A stretch of DNA of 45,134 nt, taken from IMG/VR virus record IMGVR_UViG_3300020160_002825, positions 1 through 45,134 of that record; one strand, 5' to 3'. Positions 11,930-19,678 of this stretch are shown one piece after another. Under the pieces are notes generated by a model. The model made no database searches and had not been told where the DNA came from. It was given only the letters and a program-made list of their open reading frames with translations. Origin of the DNA: a virus. Made by a program: the position numbers and the translations under genes. Within the stretch, counting starts at the first letter, position 1. The number at the start of each line of letters is the position of its first letter.

Positions 11930-12201
11930 TACTCTGCCTCTTCGTCAATGCGCCGTGACTTAAGGAGGGCTGCGCTCATGGAAAATTGTCGAGACATCCG
12001 CTCTAGGCGCAATGACGCTGTCCTTAGCGCAATGACATCTTGATTATCCTCGGTCGCAGCAATGCTGACGACTGCGTATCTGACTCCCAGGTCGTGCAGT
12101 TCTTTTGCGGTTCCTGCAAGCAAGTCGGAAATATCAGGAGGATTTGGACTTGGCGCTTCCTGCGGCACTTCTTTTCTTTTTTGGAACAGTTTTCTTAGCA
12201 T
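11929..12201 (-). CDS. Hypothetical protein
   Basis: A 90-residue protein. The inner ATG (MLRKLFQKRKEV) is preferred to the one two codons earlier because AAGGTGA then sits at a proper distance. It has a basic N-terminus, a proline-rich link (PQEAPSPNPPD), then a mixed alpha/beta C-terminal region (YAVVSIAATEDNQDVIALRTASLRLE). No family is recognised. Its 5' end overlaps the previous small gene by about 68 bases in another frame. Confidence 0.65.
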   Translation of the reverse strand: MLRKLFQKRKEVPQEAPSPNPPDISDLLAGTAKELHDLGVRYAVVSIAATEDNQDVIALRTASLRLERMSRQFSMSAALLKSRRIDEEAE

Positions 12202-12304
12202 GCTCATTCACCTTACTGATAGATGCCTTCTTTGGCGATGAAGAGGAGTTTAGCACTTTGCAGGGCATGCAAAAGCATGGTTGCTGATGATACAACTTAT
12301 CCAT
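12134..12304 (-). CDS. Small basic Cys/Lys-rich protein overlapping the next gene
   Basis: A 56-residue protein starting MDKLYHQQPCFCMPCKV with three Cys near the start and a Lys/Ser-rich end. Support comes from GAGGA 5 nt upstream and an eight-base overlap with the preceding stop (ATGGATAA), a pattern shared by other gene pairs here. Its last 22 codons overlap the start of the following gene in another frame, which lowers certainty. It could bind nucleic acid by its basic tail. Confidence 0.5.
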   Translation of the reverse strand: MDKLYHQQPCFCMPCKVLNSSSSPKKASISKVNEHAKKTVPKKKRSAAGSAKSKSS

Positions 12305-12578
12305 TGCCGTCCTCAGAAAACCATTGCAATACGGCTCCATCCTTTGTTACTGGGCAAAGATCGGCGGTAAGTTGATCACTAGCAATAAGCCCGTCGATGA
12401 TTTCCTTATTAGCATCGCCCACCACCGGCTTACCCCAGCGAACAACAATGGTAAAACCAACCTGTTCGGAAAAAATAATGCCGGCATCAACATATTTCTG
12501 CCAGACAGCGGCTGCACCATCACCGTAAGTGCCTGCCCAATCACTAATGCGATCCGGCACGACAATATCCATGGACAT
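12297..12578 (-). CDS. Hypothetical protein downstream of portal
   Basis: A 93-residue acidic protein with AAAGGA upstream. It holds aromatic and beta-rich parts (GFTIVVRWGKPVVGD) and a helical stretch (AAVWQKYVDAGIIF). The start is four bases after the portal stop. No family is recognised. It could be a minor head-associated protein, given its close coupling to portal. Confidence 0.7.
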   Translation of the reverse strand: MSMDIVVPDRISDWAGTYGDGAAAVWQKYVDAGIIFSEQVGFTIVVRWGKPVVGDANKEIIDGLIASDQLTADLCPVTKDGAVLQWFSEDGNG

Positions 12579-12581
12579 TGA

Positions 12582-14786
12582 TTAGTCCTTTCGCTCTTGC
12601 GCCTCTACTGATCGCATTACCTTAGCAGTCCACGACTGCCCCGCATCGCCGCCCCAGAGGGCCCACGCGATTCTTCCTGCTGATGGATATCCTGGCTCCC
12701 CAGGGCTAAACCCCTCGCCCTTCTTGTCTACTTCGTGGCGAGCGAGATAAGCGCTCATCTTCTTCACGCGAGCAATTGTCATCCTGTTGCCAATGAGCAT
12801 ACGCGCGGTGCGCTGCCCTGGGCCAATGCCGCCTCGACCGAACTGCTTGCGCCAAAGAAGGCCACGTGCGGCCTCAACTTTGACGCTATTGGGAACAGTC
12901 AAATTAACTGACTTGAGCAATCCTTTTTCCGCATCTTCCGGATCGTCTGGAACTTGCGCTGGGGTCATTGTCTTTACCCCGAGTTTTCGGTACTCGGCCA
13001 ACACATCCTCGTCATTTTCAATTGCGAAAGCAATATCGTTGTTCGCCATCAACTCTTTCATCACGCGCTTCTTGAAGACGGGCTGCGGCTCGCCTGTGTC
13101 GTTCATGATGAGTCGTTCGTATGGAACATCAAACTTGTTAAGCATCGCCTCTGTTTCACTGCGCTTGCTTTCGCTTCGTGCAGTAAGAATGTAGATTGCA
13201 AACTCATCTGCCTGATCGAGCAGGAAATCAACAGTGTTATCAATTGGTCCGCTTGCAGTTGTTAGCGTTCCGTCAATATCGCACGTGATTACGGGCTTAC
13301 CGGCGGCCTTTTGATCTGCTGGCTGCTGGTTTGGACCCATCTGCGGATTCTCTGGTCGCATCGTTTCTGGGTCTGTTGCGTCTTCTGGGTCGGGGTCTCC
13401 CTCTCCGCCGCCATCCTCGTCCGGTCCGTCTTCATCTGGCCCTTCGCCATCAGGGTCTTCATCTGGCTTTTCACCAAGCAGTTCGTGCTCAAGATACTCA
13501 ATATAGAGAGACATTGGCATGTAGCCCTTTGGCGACATTACCCAAATCTCATCACCGTACTCGCCAATGCCGTCCTGGCCGCGCTCCTTAAGCGCGTCAT
13601 TGATGCGGAGCCACGGAAGGCCGCCAAGTGCAGCCTTGTAATACTCAGCAATGACGGCCTGACTTGCGCGACCAACATCGGTGTAAGCAAATCGAAGCGT
13701 TTCATCAAAGCGCCAAATGATTTCGCGGGTCAGGTACTCGGCAATGAGGTCAAGCAATGGTGCGATACCGTTGTCGGCAGTAAACGCTGCGCCGACCTCT
13801 GCGCTTGATCGGTTTACGTCAAACGAGATGCCGATGTCTTGTGGCTGAACGCCGAACACCGCACAAATCTTTCGCGCCAGATAAATCTGCCACTCCATAA
13901 ATTGCATGTCGCGGTTCGACGCGCCAAGTGGTGTCCACTTAACGCCCTTACCGCCGCCGACAATTGCAACCATGCTCTTGCCGCCAATTTCTGCTTCCCA
14001 ATACGCCTTGAACTGGTCAACCTGGTCGGGGCGAATGCCCTCGCCGAGGTCAATGATTCCTGGGGGCGCAGCCTGCATGACGGACTTTGAGTTATAGGCA
14101 GCCGCAGCAAGGTCGGCCTCAATGGTTTCAGCAAGAACCTCTAGTGGCGAAAGCCCAAGTGGTGAATACGTTACTGGGTTGTGAATCAAGACAACCATCT
14201 CGTCGTTGCGGTACTCGGCAACAATCTTGCCGGTCGCATCTAGTTCGAAATAGCGAGGGTCGTTCTTCTTTGTTCCGTCCCAGTCCTGGTCAAACGCAAT
14301 AAAGCCCGCGTCCTTTGGCCACAGGTTGGCAATCTTCTTGGAGCCGGTTGCGCCCACGCGCGACCCGCGCGTCAACTCAACTTCAATACAACCCTGATCA
14401 AGTACCAGAAGGTCTTCAACTACTGGCTCAATAAATGAACGGAACGAATCCCCACGTGAGTTTGGGTGGCGGAACATGTAGCGCAACTCTTCAACAATCT
14501 TTTGATTTGGAGTTGAGTTGCCATCAAGGTCAACAATGTCCCAACGCGCACGGCTTACCTGCTGGCGGCGAAGGTTGATTGCGGCGCGAAGCCACGGGTT
14601 GTTTCTGGACCATCGGCGCAACTGCGCAACGCTGCGCTTCATTACGCCGCCCTGCCCAACTGCTGCTCGGGCGTATGGGCTGTTCTCCCAGTCTGGGATT
14701 ACTCCGATTTCGGATTTGGGCGCAGTGACAACTTGCTCAGTCCGGCCGAGCAGTCGATCCAAAAAACTGGGGCGCTCGTCTGCCAT
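12582..14786 (-). CDS. Portal protein with embedded HAD phosphatase-like domain
   Basis: A 734-residue protein. Residues about 1-435 are an HK97-type portal: LRRWSRNNPWLRAAINLRRQQ start, a long helical stem region and ARKICAVFGVQPQDIGI. A highly acidic D/E/P/G linker follows (about 440-485). Residues about 496-608 show a HAD domain with DIDGT (Asp501, Asp503), LTARSE, a downstream Lys region and ENDED, resembling polynucleotide 3'-phosphatase domains. The last 120 residues carry the GEPGYPSAGRIAWALWGGDAG module found in other phage head proteins. The ring would form the packaging and connector gate. The HAD fusion is unusual. Confidence 0.9.
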   Translation of the reverse strand: MADERPSFLDRLLGRTEQVVTAPKSEIGVIPDWENSPYARAAVGQGGVMKRSVAQLRRWSRNNPWLRAAINLRRQQVSRARWDIVDLDGNSTPNQKIVEELRYMFRHPNSRGDSFRSFIEPVVEDLLVLDQGCIEVELTRGSRVGATGSKKIANLWPKDAGFIAFDQDWDGTKKNDPRYFELDATGKIVAEYRNDEMVVLIHNPVTYSPLGLSPLEVLAETIEADLAAAAYNSKSVMQAAPPGIIDLGEGIRPDQVDQFKAYWEAEIGGKSMVAIVGGGKGVKWTPLGASNRDMQFMEWQIYLARKICAVFGVQPQDIGISFDVNRSSAEVGAAFTADNGIAPLLDLIAEYLTREIIWRFDETLRFAYTDVGRASQAVIAEYYKAALGGLPWLRINDALKERGQDGIGEYGDEIWVMSPKGYMPMSLYIEYLEHELLGEKPDEDPDGEGPDEDGPDEDGGGEGDPDPEDATDPETMRPENPQMGPNQQPADQKAAGKPVITCDIDGTLTTASGPIDNTVDFLLDQADEFAIYILTARSESKRSETEAMLNKFDVPYERLIMNDTGEPQPVFKKRVMKELMANNDIAFAIENDEDVLAEYRKLGVKTMTPAQVPDDPEDAEKGLLKSVNLTVPNSVKVEAARGLLWRKQFGRGGIGPGQRTARMLIGNRMTIARVKKMSAYLARHEVDKKGEGFSPGEPGYPSAGRIAWALWGGDAGQSWTAKVMRSVEAQERKD

Positions 14787-15011
14787 CTATCTAGTTCCCC
14801 TTCGGTGTCGCCGCAAAGCATCCTGCCAGACACCATTCAGCATGTCCTGATTAATCAAATCTCTTGTTTCAGCAAGCGTTCGCATAACGACTGGCTTGCC
14901 ATCTTCGTATGTTACCGCACGCATGCAAGGGTACCTTGCCCACCACTGTGGCACAACAAAGTTTCCGTCTGTGAACTTTACTTCAATGGTCCCCTGGATA
15001 TCGTAGCCCAT
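14787..15011 (-). CDS. Hypothetical protein upstream of portal
   Basis: A 74-residue protein with a GAGGAG site. It begins MGYDIQGTIEVKFTDGNF, contains an aromatic segment (VPQWWARYPCMRAV) and a basic C-terminal helix. Its TAG is immediately followed by the portal ATG. A small head-module protein is likely by position. No family is recognised. Confidence 0.75.
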   Translation of the reverse strand: MGYDIQGTIEVKFTDGNFVVPQWWARYPCMRAVTYEDGKPVVMRTLAETRDLINQDMLNGVWQDALRRHRRGTR

Positions 15012-15013
15012 GG

Positions 15014-15409
15014 CTACTCCTCTTCTGTCGACCCCTCGATTGACTCGTCCTCTTCGTCGGCAATCTCCTGGTCAATCATTGCGCTGACTTCAAGGCTGTA
15101 CTTCTTTCGCTGGGGAACGCTCATTTTTGCCTTGTGCAAGTCAATATAACAGGCATCGCAGACCAAATAGCGCCGTTGCCCTTTTGCCCGGGGCACCATG
15201 GGCTCCGGGACGAGGTTCTTTTCCAGGTGATGCTTGCCGGTCAAGATCGTGCAATTTGCGCACTTTGGGTGGGCCGAGCGGTTTGCCATGTACTCCTTGA
15301 AGATGGGGGCAGCCTGCTTCTGGAGTCGCTTAATGGCCAGCGTGATCTCACGCAGTTCGTTTTCAGTATGGTTAATCTCTGTGCACAGTGGGCATATAGG
15401 CTCGTTCAT
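15014..15409 (-). CDS. Multi-Cys zinc-binding protein, first gene of the portal operon
   Basis: A 131-residue protein. The start is placed at MNEPICPLC because a TACAAT -10 box ends six bases upstream and no ribosome site is present. The longer reading of 49 residues crosses the promoter. Cys pairs CPLC (residues 6-9), CANC (about 51-54, with H-H soon after) and CDAC (about 86-89) suggest two zinc sites. The C-terminus is very acidic (EEDESIEGSTEEE). It could be a small HNH-like or zinc-finger regulator. Function unknown. Confidence 0.75.
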   Translation of the reverse strand: MNEPICPLCTEINHTENELREITLAIKRLQKQAAPIFKEYMANRSAHPKCANCTILTGKHHLEKNLVPEPMVPRAKGQRRYLVCDACYIDLHKAKMSVPQRKKYSLEVSAMIDQEIADEEDESIEGSTEEE

Positions 15410-15415
15410 GGGCAT

Positions 15416-15421
15416 ATTGTA
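15416..15421 (-). promoter_or_regulatory. -10 element of a leaderless promoter for the portal operon
   Basis: TACAAT on the minus strand ends six bases before the ATG at 15409. No good -35 box is seen at 17 bases. A GAAGAT/ATCTTC inverted repeat (15431-15448) overlaps where -35 would be and may be an operator or activator site. Confidence 0.6.
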
Positions 15422-15454
15422 GCAGTATTGGAAGATTATGGGATCTTCTAGAGA

Positions 15455-15470
15455 TGTTTCACGTGGAACG
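15455..15470. promoter_or_regulatory. parS-like site
   Basis: TGTTTCACGTGGAACG matches the bacterial parS consensus TGTTTCACGTGAAACA at 14 of 16 positions. The central 14 bases GTTTCACGTGGAAC read GTTCCACGTGAAAC on the other strand, a known chromosomal parS variant bound by ParB. It sits in the divergent control region between portal and capsid operons. No parA or parB gene is seen in the window. Confidence 0.7.
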
Positions 15471-15483
15471 CAGCCCCGCATAT

Positions 15484-15597
15484 TTGAAAGATGTTGTAAT
15501 ATGTCCCAATATGAGTGTATGATGTTCGCCGGGACGCCTCGTTGGCGAACCGCCAAGTCAACTATGGGTTGACGGGATGATGATACTTACGTAGATG
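15484..15597 (+). promoter_or_regulatory. Promoter region of the capsid operon
   Basis: Two sigma70-like candidates face right. One is TTGTAA, 18 nt, TATGAT (15494-15523). The other is TTGACG, 17 nt, TAGATG (15569-15597). Between them GTTCGCC and GGCGAAC form an inverted repeat (15524-15530 and 15544-15550). The second would start transcription near 15604, ahead of the protease GTG start at 15637. Confidence 0.6.
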
Positions 15598-15636
15598 CGA
15601 CCCTTAGAGTCGCCAAAGCAGCCCGGGGGGATTACT

Positions 15637-17010
15637 GTGGACTTTAAACTTTTTACCGGAACTCTTAAGGCTTACGAGACAGAGAGCGGCGACCGCTACG
15701 TATCTGGAACCACCTCTTCAACCATCCGCGACCTCCATGGTGATGCCATGGCAATGTCCGCGTTGAAGAGCATGGAAGACACCGCCAAGCAGAATATGAC
15801 CGTCTTCCTCAACCACAACTACAACGTCCCAGAGGATCTATTTGGCTCAGCAACCGATGCGCGCATTGTTAAGCGCATGGACGAAGAGACGGGCCAAGAG
15901 GTCTATGACCTTGATATCGACGTCAAGGTTTGCCCAGAGGATGAGAACCCACAGGCAATGCAGGCTTACCGTGCCATCAAGCGCGGAGTCAAGTTGGGGC
16001 TTTCTATCGGCGCTCGTGTTGAGAATGCCGACAAGAAGCGCGACGAGAAGAGCGGCATTGACACCTACGTCATCAACAAGGTTCGCCTTCTTGAGGCAAG
16101 TGTTGTGGGCATTCCAGCAAATCAGCGCTCATACCTGCACAACGCAGTCAAGAGCCTGCGCTCAAAGCCGGAAGAGAACGAAGTTGAGCATGCCATCATC
16201 CGAGACCTCACCGATAAGGTGGAAGAAACTGAAGGCCAACAGGCCGCAGGCAAGAATGAGACAGAGGATTCAACCTCTGCTGAATTGGAGAAGAACATGA
16301 CTGAAGAGATCGCCCCACAGGTCGCAGAGGAGACCCCAGAGGTCGCCCCTGAGGCCGAGCCAGCGGTGGCTGTTGAGCCTGCCGTTGAGCCAGTAGCCGA
16401 AGAGGCCCACGCAGAAGCCCACGCGGCAGTTGATGAGTACCGAGAGGTCTCAGAGGCTGACGTTGCAGAGGTTCTTGCAGAGGTTCTCGCTTCGGCAACT
16501 AGCAACCGCCTTGCACTTGAGACCGGCGCGCCCCTTCAGGGTGAGGCCGAGGCTCCAGTTGCAGAGCCAGTTGCTGCGGAGCCAGTTGCAGAAGAGGTCG
16601 CCGTTGAGGCTGCCCCTGCAGAGGCTGCGCCTATTGATGCGGTTATCGAGGAGCCTGTCGCCGAACTGGCTTCCGAGGACCAGGGCGTTGAGCCCATTGT
16701 AGACCTGAGCGAAGCCGAGAAGTCTTCCGACGTGGACGATATCGGTAAGATCGTTGAGGTCGCCAAGTCAGCACTCGATGCAGCCAAGACGGCTCAGCAG
16801 GAGGTGGAGACTCTCCGCAAGGAGATCACCGAACTCGCTGCCGCGAAGGCCAAGGTTGAGAAGGATTTGGAGAGCGCCATGAACGTGATCGACCGCTTGT
16901 CGGCCGAACCGGTTGGGCGCAAATTGATTAGCAAGGCTACGGAGCAGCGACATAGCGACGCTACGTGGTTGCATCCATATATCCAGCGCGTTCTCGAAGC
17001 GCAGGACTGA
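15637..17010 (+). CDS. Prohead maturation protease fused to acidic scaffold-like region
   Basis: A 457-residue protein. The GTG start at 15637 is preferred because an ATG 14 codons earlier lies inside the promoter -10 box. Residues 1-185 form an HK97-type prohead protease with the Ser/His/Glu triad: His62 (FLNHNY), Ser125 (LGLSIGA) and Glu155 (RLLEASVVGIPAN). Residues about 220-360 are an acidic, Pro/Ala/Val/Glu-rich low-complexity stretch (repeats of the type EPVAEE), and about 365-425 form a coiled coil. This C-terminal half probably acts as the scaffold or delta-like domain that is cut away during maturation. Capsid gene follows directly. Confidence 0.92.
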   Translation: MDFKLFTGTLKAYETESGDRYVSGTTSSTIRDLHGDAMAMSALKSMEDTAKQNMTVFLNHNYNVPEDLFGSATDARIVKRMDEETGQEVYDLDIDVKVCPEDENPQAMQAYRAIKRGVKLGLSIGARVENADKKRDEKSGIDTYVINKVRLLEASVVGIPANQRSYLHNAVKSLRSKPEENEVEHAIIRDLTDKVEETEGQQAAGKNETEDSTSAELEKNMTEEIAPQVAEETPEVAPEAEPAVAVEPAVEPVAEEAHAEAHAAVDEYREVSEADVAEVLAEVLASATSNRLALETGAPLQGEAEAPVAEPVAAEPVAEEVAVEAAPAEAAPIDAVIEEPVAELASEDQGVEPIVDLSEAEKSSDVDDIGKIVEVAKSALDAAKTAQQEVETLRKEITELAAAKAKVEKDLESAMNVIDRLSAEPVGRKLISKATEQRHSDATWLHPYIQRVLEAQD

Positions 17011-17026
17011 AAGAAGGAAATAAATC

Positions 17027-18277
17027 ATGAGTGAGATTAAGGAAAAGTTGCAGGATCTGGAGAAGGGCCTTGAGGCTCTTTCCCACACCCCTGCGGTCAT
17101 CGGTAAGGATACCGACTCGACTGTAAAGACATTTGACGCAAACGAGGGTGCCGCCCTTCAGCGCGAATTGCGCAAGCGATTCAAGCAGATGAGCAGCGCC
17201 GAGATCACCGAGATGCTTGACATCCAGGCTTCCCGCGAGAATGGTAAGCAGGCTTCGTCCGAGGTTCTTAACACCTTGGCAGTCGCCAACCCACAGATCG
17301 CTAAGTTGCTTGATGCCAGCGGCGGTGCTGCGCTCATCCGACAGGACTTGGAGCCAATGCTCTACGCCCTGTTCGTAAAGCGATTCCCGCTCTTTGAGCG
17401 ACTTCGCAAGGAGCCAGCAAACGGCTTGGTTCACGCTTACAATCAGCAGACCTCGTATGGTGACGCAGTGTTCCAGACGGAGTTGGGCACGGTGACGGAT
17501 GACGTTAACGTCTACGCTCGCCAGACCACCAACGTCGCGGTACTTGCTACCCGCCGTGGTATTTCCCTCAAGTCACAGTTCGCCATTCAGCAGGGTGGCG
17601 CGGCCGGTAATCACGGCCTCGCAACCGAGTTGTCAGGCGGCGTGACCGCAATCGCCCACAAGTTGCAGAAGCAGGTCCTCCAGGGCAACGCTTCTACTTC
17701 GACCGCCGCTGGCGCGTCGACTGAGTTGGGTGCTTGGGACACGAACGGTTTTGACGGTCTTCGCAAGTTGATGGGATCAGCCGCAGCGGCTGGTAACGTC
17801 ATCACCTCAAAGGGCTCCTCGTCGTACACGGCTGCTATCAACGAGACCGTTGCTGGCATCTTGAACAACGGCGGAAATCCATCGGCCATCGTTTTGAGCC
17901 CGACGGATTACGCTGCTTACACAAACGAGTTGCTCACGCTGGTCCGCTATCCAGGCGCTGGAAGCGTTGACGCAGGTCTTGGCCTTGGCAGCGTTGCCAC
18001 GCCAGCCGGCGCTCTTCCGCTCTTGGCTGTTCCTGGTGACGGAATTGGTTCGTACGCTGTTACCGTTAGCGGTACCACGACGAACTACCGCGATATGTAC
18101 GTAATCGACGAAGACGCTTGGGCAATGCCGTACCTTGGCAACGATGCCATTACGACGCTCGAGATTCCAGTCGGTGTCGCCGGTGCTTTGACCCGCTTGT
18201 ACATCCAGTTCTGCATGTACGGCCTGTCGAACAAGGCGCCACAGTTCAATGGTAAGATCCGCGTCACAGTTGCCTAA
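17027..18277 (+). CDS. Major capsid protein, HK97 fold
   Basis: A 416-residue protein preceded by AAGGAAAT. Residues 1-100 are a charged helical part, and ordered capsid starts around GGAALIRQDLEPMLYALFVKRF. This matches HK97-type capsid proteins with an N-terminal segment removed on maturation. The E-loop/P-domain region shows TTNVAVLATRRGISLKSQ, and the A-domain end is IRVTVA at the C-terminus. The gene directly behind the protease and the strong terminator after it suggest it is the most abundant late mRNA product. Confidence 0.93.
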   Translation: MSEIKEKLQDLEKGLEALSHTPAVIGKDTDSTVKTFDANEGAALQRELRKRFKQMSSAEITEMLDIQASRENGKQASSEVLNTLAVANPQIAKLLDASGGAALIRQDLEPMLYALFVKRFPLFERLRKEPANGLVHAYNQQTSYGDAVFQTELGTVTDDVNVYARQTTNVAVLATRRGISLKSQFAIQQGGAAGNHGLATELSGGVTAIAHKLQKQVLQGNASTSTAAGASTELGAWDTNGFDGLRKLMGSAAAAGNVITSKGSSSYTAAINETVAGILNNGGNPSAIVLSPTDYAAYTNELLTLVRYPGAGSVDAGLGLGSVATPAGALPLLAVPGDGIGSYAVTVSGTTTNYRDMYVIDEDAWAMPYLGNDAITTLEIPVGVAGALTRLYIQFCMYGLSNKAPQFNGKIRVTVA

Positions 18278-18300
18278 TAGCGCTGTAGCGTAGTTCTAAT

Positions 18301-18340
18301 GAAAGGGGCCGGGCTTAGGCCCGGCCCCTTTCGATTTGTA
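18301..18340 (+). terminator. Strong terminator after capsid gene
   Basis: GAAAGGGGCCGGGC and GCCCGGCCCCTTTC pair perfectly for 14 bp around TTAG, followed by GATTTG. Confidence 0.85.
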
Positions 18341-18350
18341 AGGAGTATTT

Positions 18351-18680
18351 ATGAGTGACAAGTTGATTGACGAAAATGGTCGATACATCGATCCGGCAAG
18401 AAGGACGGAACAGAAGCCCGAAGAGGCTGGCGCTGCACTTGCTTTCCGAGTGATTGCGAAGGCTGCGAAGGAGGAGATCCTCCCGAAGAAGATCTATCGA
18501 ATCTACATGCCGATCGGCGACGCATCAGTTGCGCTTTCGGACGGCCGAACCTACCAGTTTGTGAATGACGAGTGCAATGTTCTCGGTAAGCACCTTCAAG
18601 AACTTCTTGACATGGGTGCTCGTGAGGTCAAGCAAGACCGTGGGGATATTGACCGCGTGTTCTCGGACGAGAACCGCTAA
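18351..18680 (+). CDS. Hypothetical head-associated protein
   Basis: A 109-residue protein with AAGGAG 5-6 nt upstream. It has a polar N-terminus, a beta-rich core (KKIYRIYMPIGDASVALSDG) and a helical end (LGKHLQELLDMGAREVK). Placed right after the capsid gene, it could be a decoration or head-completion protein, but no family is recognised. Translation must rely on read-through of the strong hairpin before it. Confidence 0.75.
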   Translation: MSDKLIDENGRYIDPARRTEQKPEEAGAALAFRVIAKAAKEEILPKKIYRIYMPIGDASVALSDGRTYQFVNDECNVLGKHLQELLDMGAREVKQDRGDIDRVFSDENR

Positions 18681-18698
18681 ACAGCCTCAAAACTAGCC

Positions 18699-18746
18699 AC
18701 ACCACGTTCATCGCAGGCACTAGCCGGATGGACGTGGTGTCTTGTT
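18699..18746 (+). terminator. Terminator-like hairpin overlapping the next promoter
   Basis: ACACCACGTTCATC pairs with GATGGACGTGGTGT (14 bp, one G-U), followed by CTTGTTT. Its right arm also contains the TGGACG -35 element of the next promoter. Confidence 0.65.
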
Positions 18747-18757
18747 TGGCATAGTAT
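18729..18757 (+). promoter_or_regulatory. Leaderless promoter for connector operon
   Basis: TGGACG, 17 nt and TAGTAT end six bases before the ATG at 18764, and no ribosome site precedes the gene. Transcription should start at or next to the ATG. Confidence 0.75.
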
Positions 18758-18763
18758 TTACCC

Positions 18764-19678
18764 ATGATTAAAGTAACAGTACCCGTTCCAAGCATTGCAA
18801 CGACCATCGCTTCGTATTCCCACATTCAGTTGGGACGAGCCGCTACGTCTGCTGAGGCGACGAGCCGAACTGGTTCTTTTGTTGACCTTGGTGCCGTAAT
18901 CACCCTCTCTTCGCTTGTTTCTGCTTATGACTACTTTGATAGCGACGCTGCGGTCGGGCAGTGGCACACGTGGCGACCATCCAACTCTACCGGGAGCAGC
19001 GGTGGCTCCTGGTCTACACCGTTCCGTGGGCAGGAGCAGGGATACATCACCGTCGACCAGTTCCGTGAGTACGAGATGGGCGTCCTGACTAACGCTGATG
19101 GATCAGACATGGGCGATCGAAAGTTGGAGCGTTTTATCAAGGTTGCCAGCAGCCTTGTCGACTCTTACACCCAGCAGTCCTTCCAGTTGCGACAAGACAC
19201 AGAGAAGCATAAGTGGAACCAGGCAACGAGAAGGGTCTACCCGTATCGTCGGCCAATCGTTTCACTTGTTTCCTTGACCGTAAATGTTAGCGCGCAGCAG
19301 AGCGCGGCATTCACCGTAAACGATATCTTCGCAAACAAGGACAGGAACTACTTTGAAGTCACTAGCCTTGCCACCGTGACCTACTCTCTGTTCCCCGTCC
19401 TAGTAAACCTTGGCCTCATTGAGCCAGTGTCGGTGTTGACCTACGTAAGCGGATACGCGGAAGTTCCGGAAGACGTTAAGGATGCAACGGCGATAATCAC
19501 AGCGCACCTGCTTGCTGAGGACTCGCTAGACAAGCAGGGCCTTGGGGCTCTGAGTGAACTGACCGTTGGTTCGATGAGCATGAAGCGCCATATGCCAGAG
19601 CCTGGCGTGCGATTTGGCGGCATCCCAGGGACTGCGGCCGCCATACTGGACGACTATGTTGTGGTAAATGTCCGATGA
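18764..19678 (+). CDS. Head-tail connector protein, gp6-like with N-terminal extension
   Basis: A 304-residue protein. The last 200 residues resemble gp6-type head-tail connectors: a helical DRKLERFIKVASSLVDSYTQQSF start, a middle beta part around RRVYPYRRPIVSLVSLTV, and a helical segment VPEDVKDATAIITAHLLAEDSL. The first 90 residues are an added beta-rich, Ser/Thr/Gly part. It would sit under the portal and continue the channel to the tail. The gene begins at a leaderless promoter and overlaps the next gene by four bases (ATGA). Confidence 0.8.
   Translation: MIKVTVPVPSIATTIASYSHIQLGRAATSAEATSRTGSFVDLGAVITLSSLVSAYDYFDSDAAVGQWHTWRPSNSTGSSGGSWSTPFRGQEQGYITVDQFREYEMGVLTNADGSDMGDRKLERFIKVASSLVDSYTQQSFQLRQDTEKHKWNQATRRVYPYRRPIVSLVSLTVNVSAQQSAAFTVNDIFANKDRNYFEVTSLATVTYSLFPVLVNLGLIEPVSVLTYVSGYAEVPEDVKDATAIITAHLLAEDSLDKQGLGALSELTVGSMSMKRHMPEPGVRFGGIPGTAAAILDDYVVVNVR

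Noticed and set aside
15595-15636. ATG start 14 codons upstream of the protease GTG
   Set aside because: It lies in the probable -10 box and has no ribosome site. The family motif fits the GTG start.
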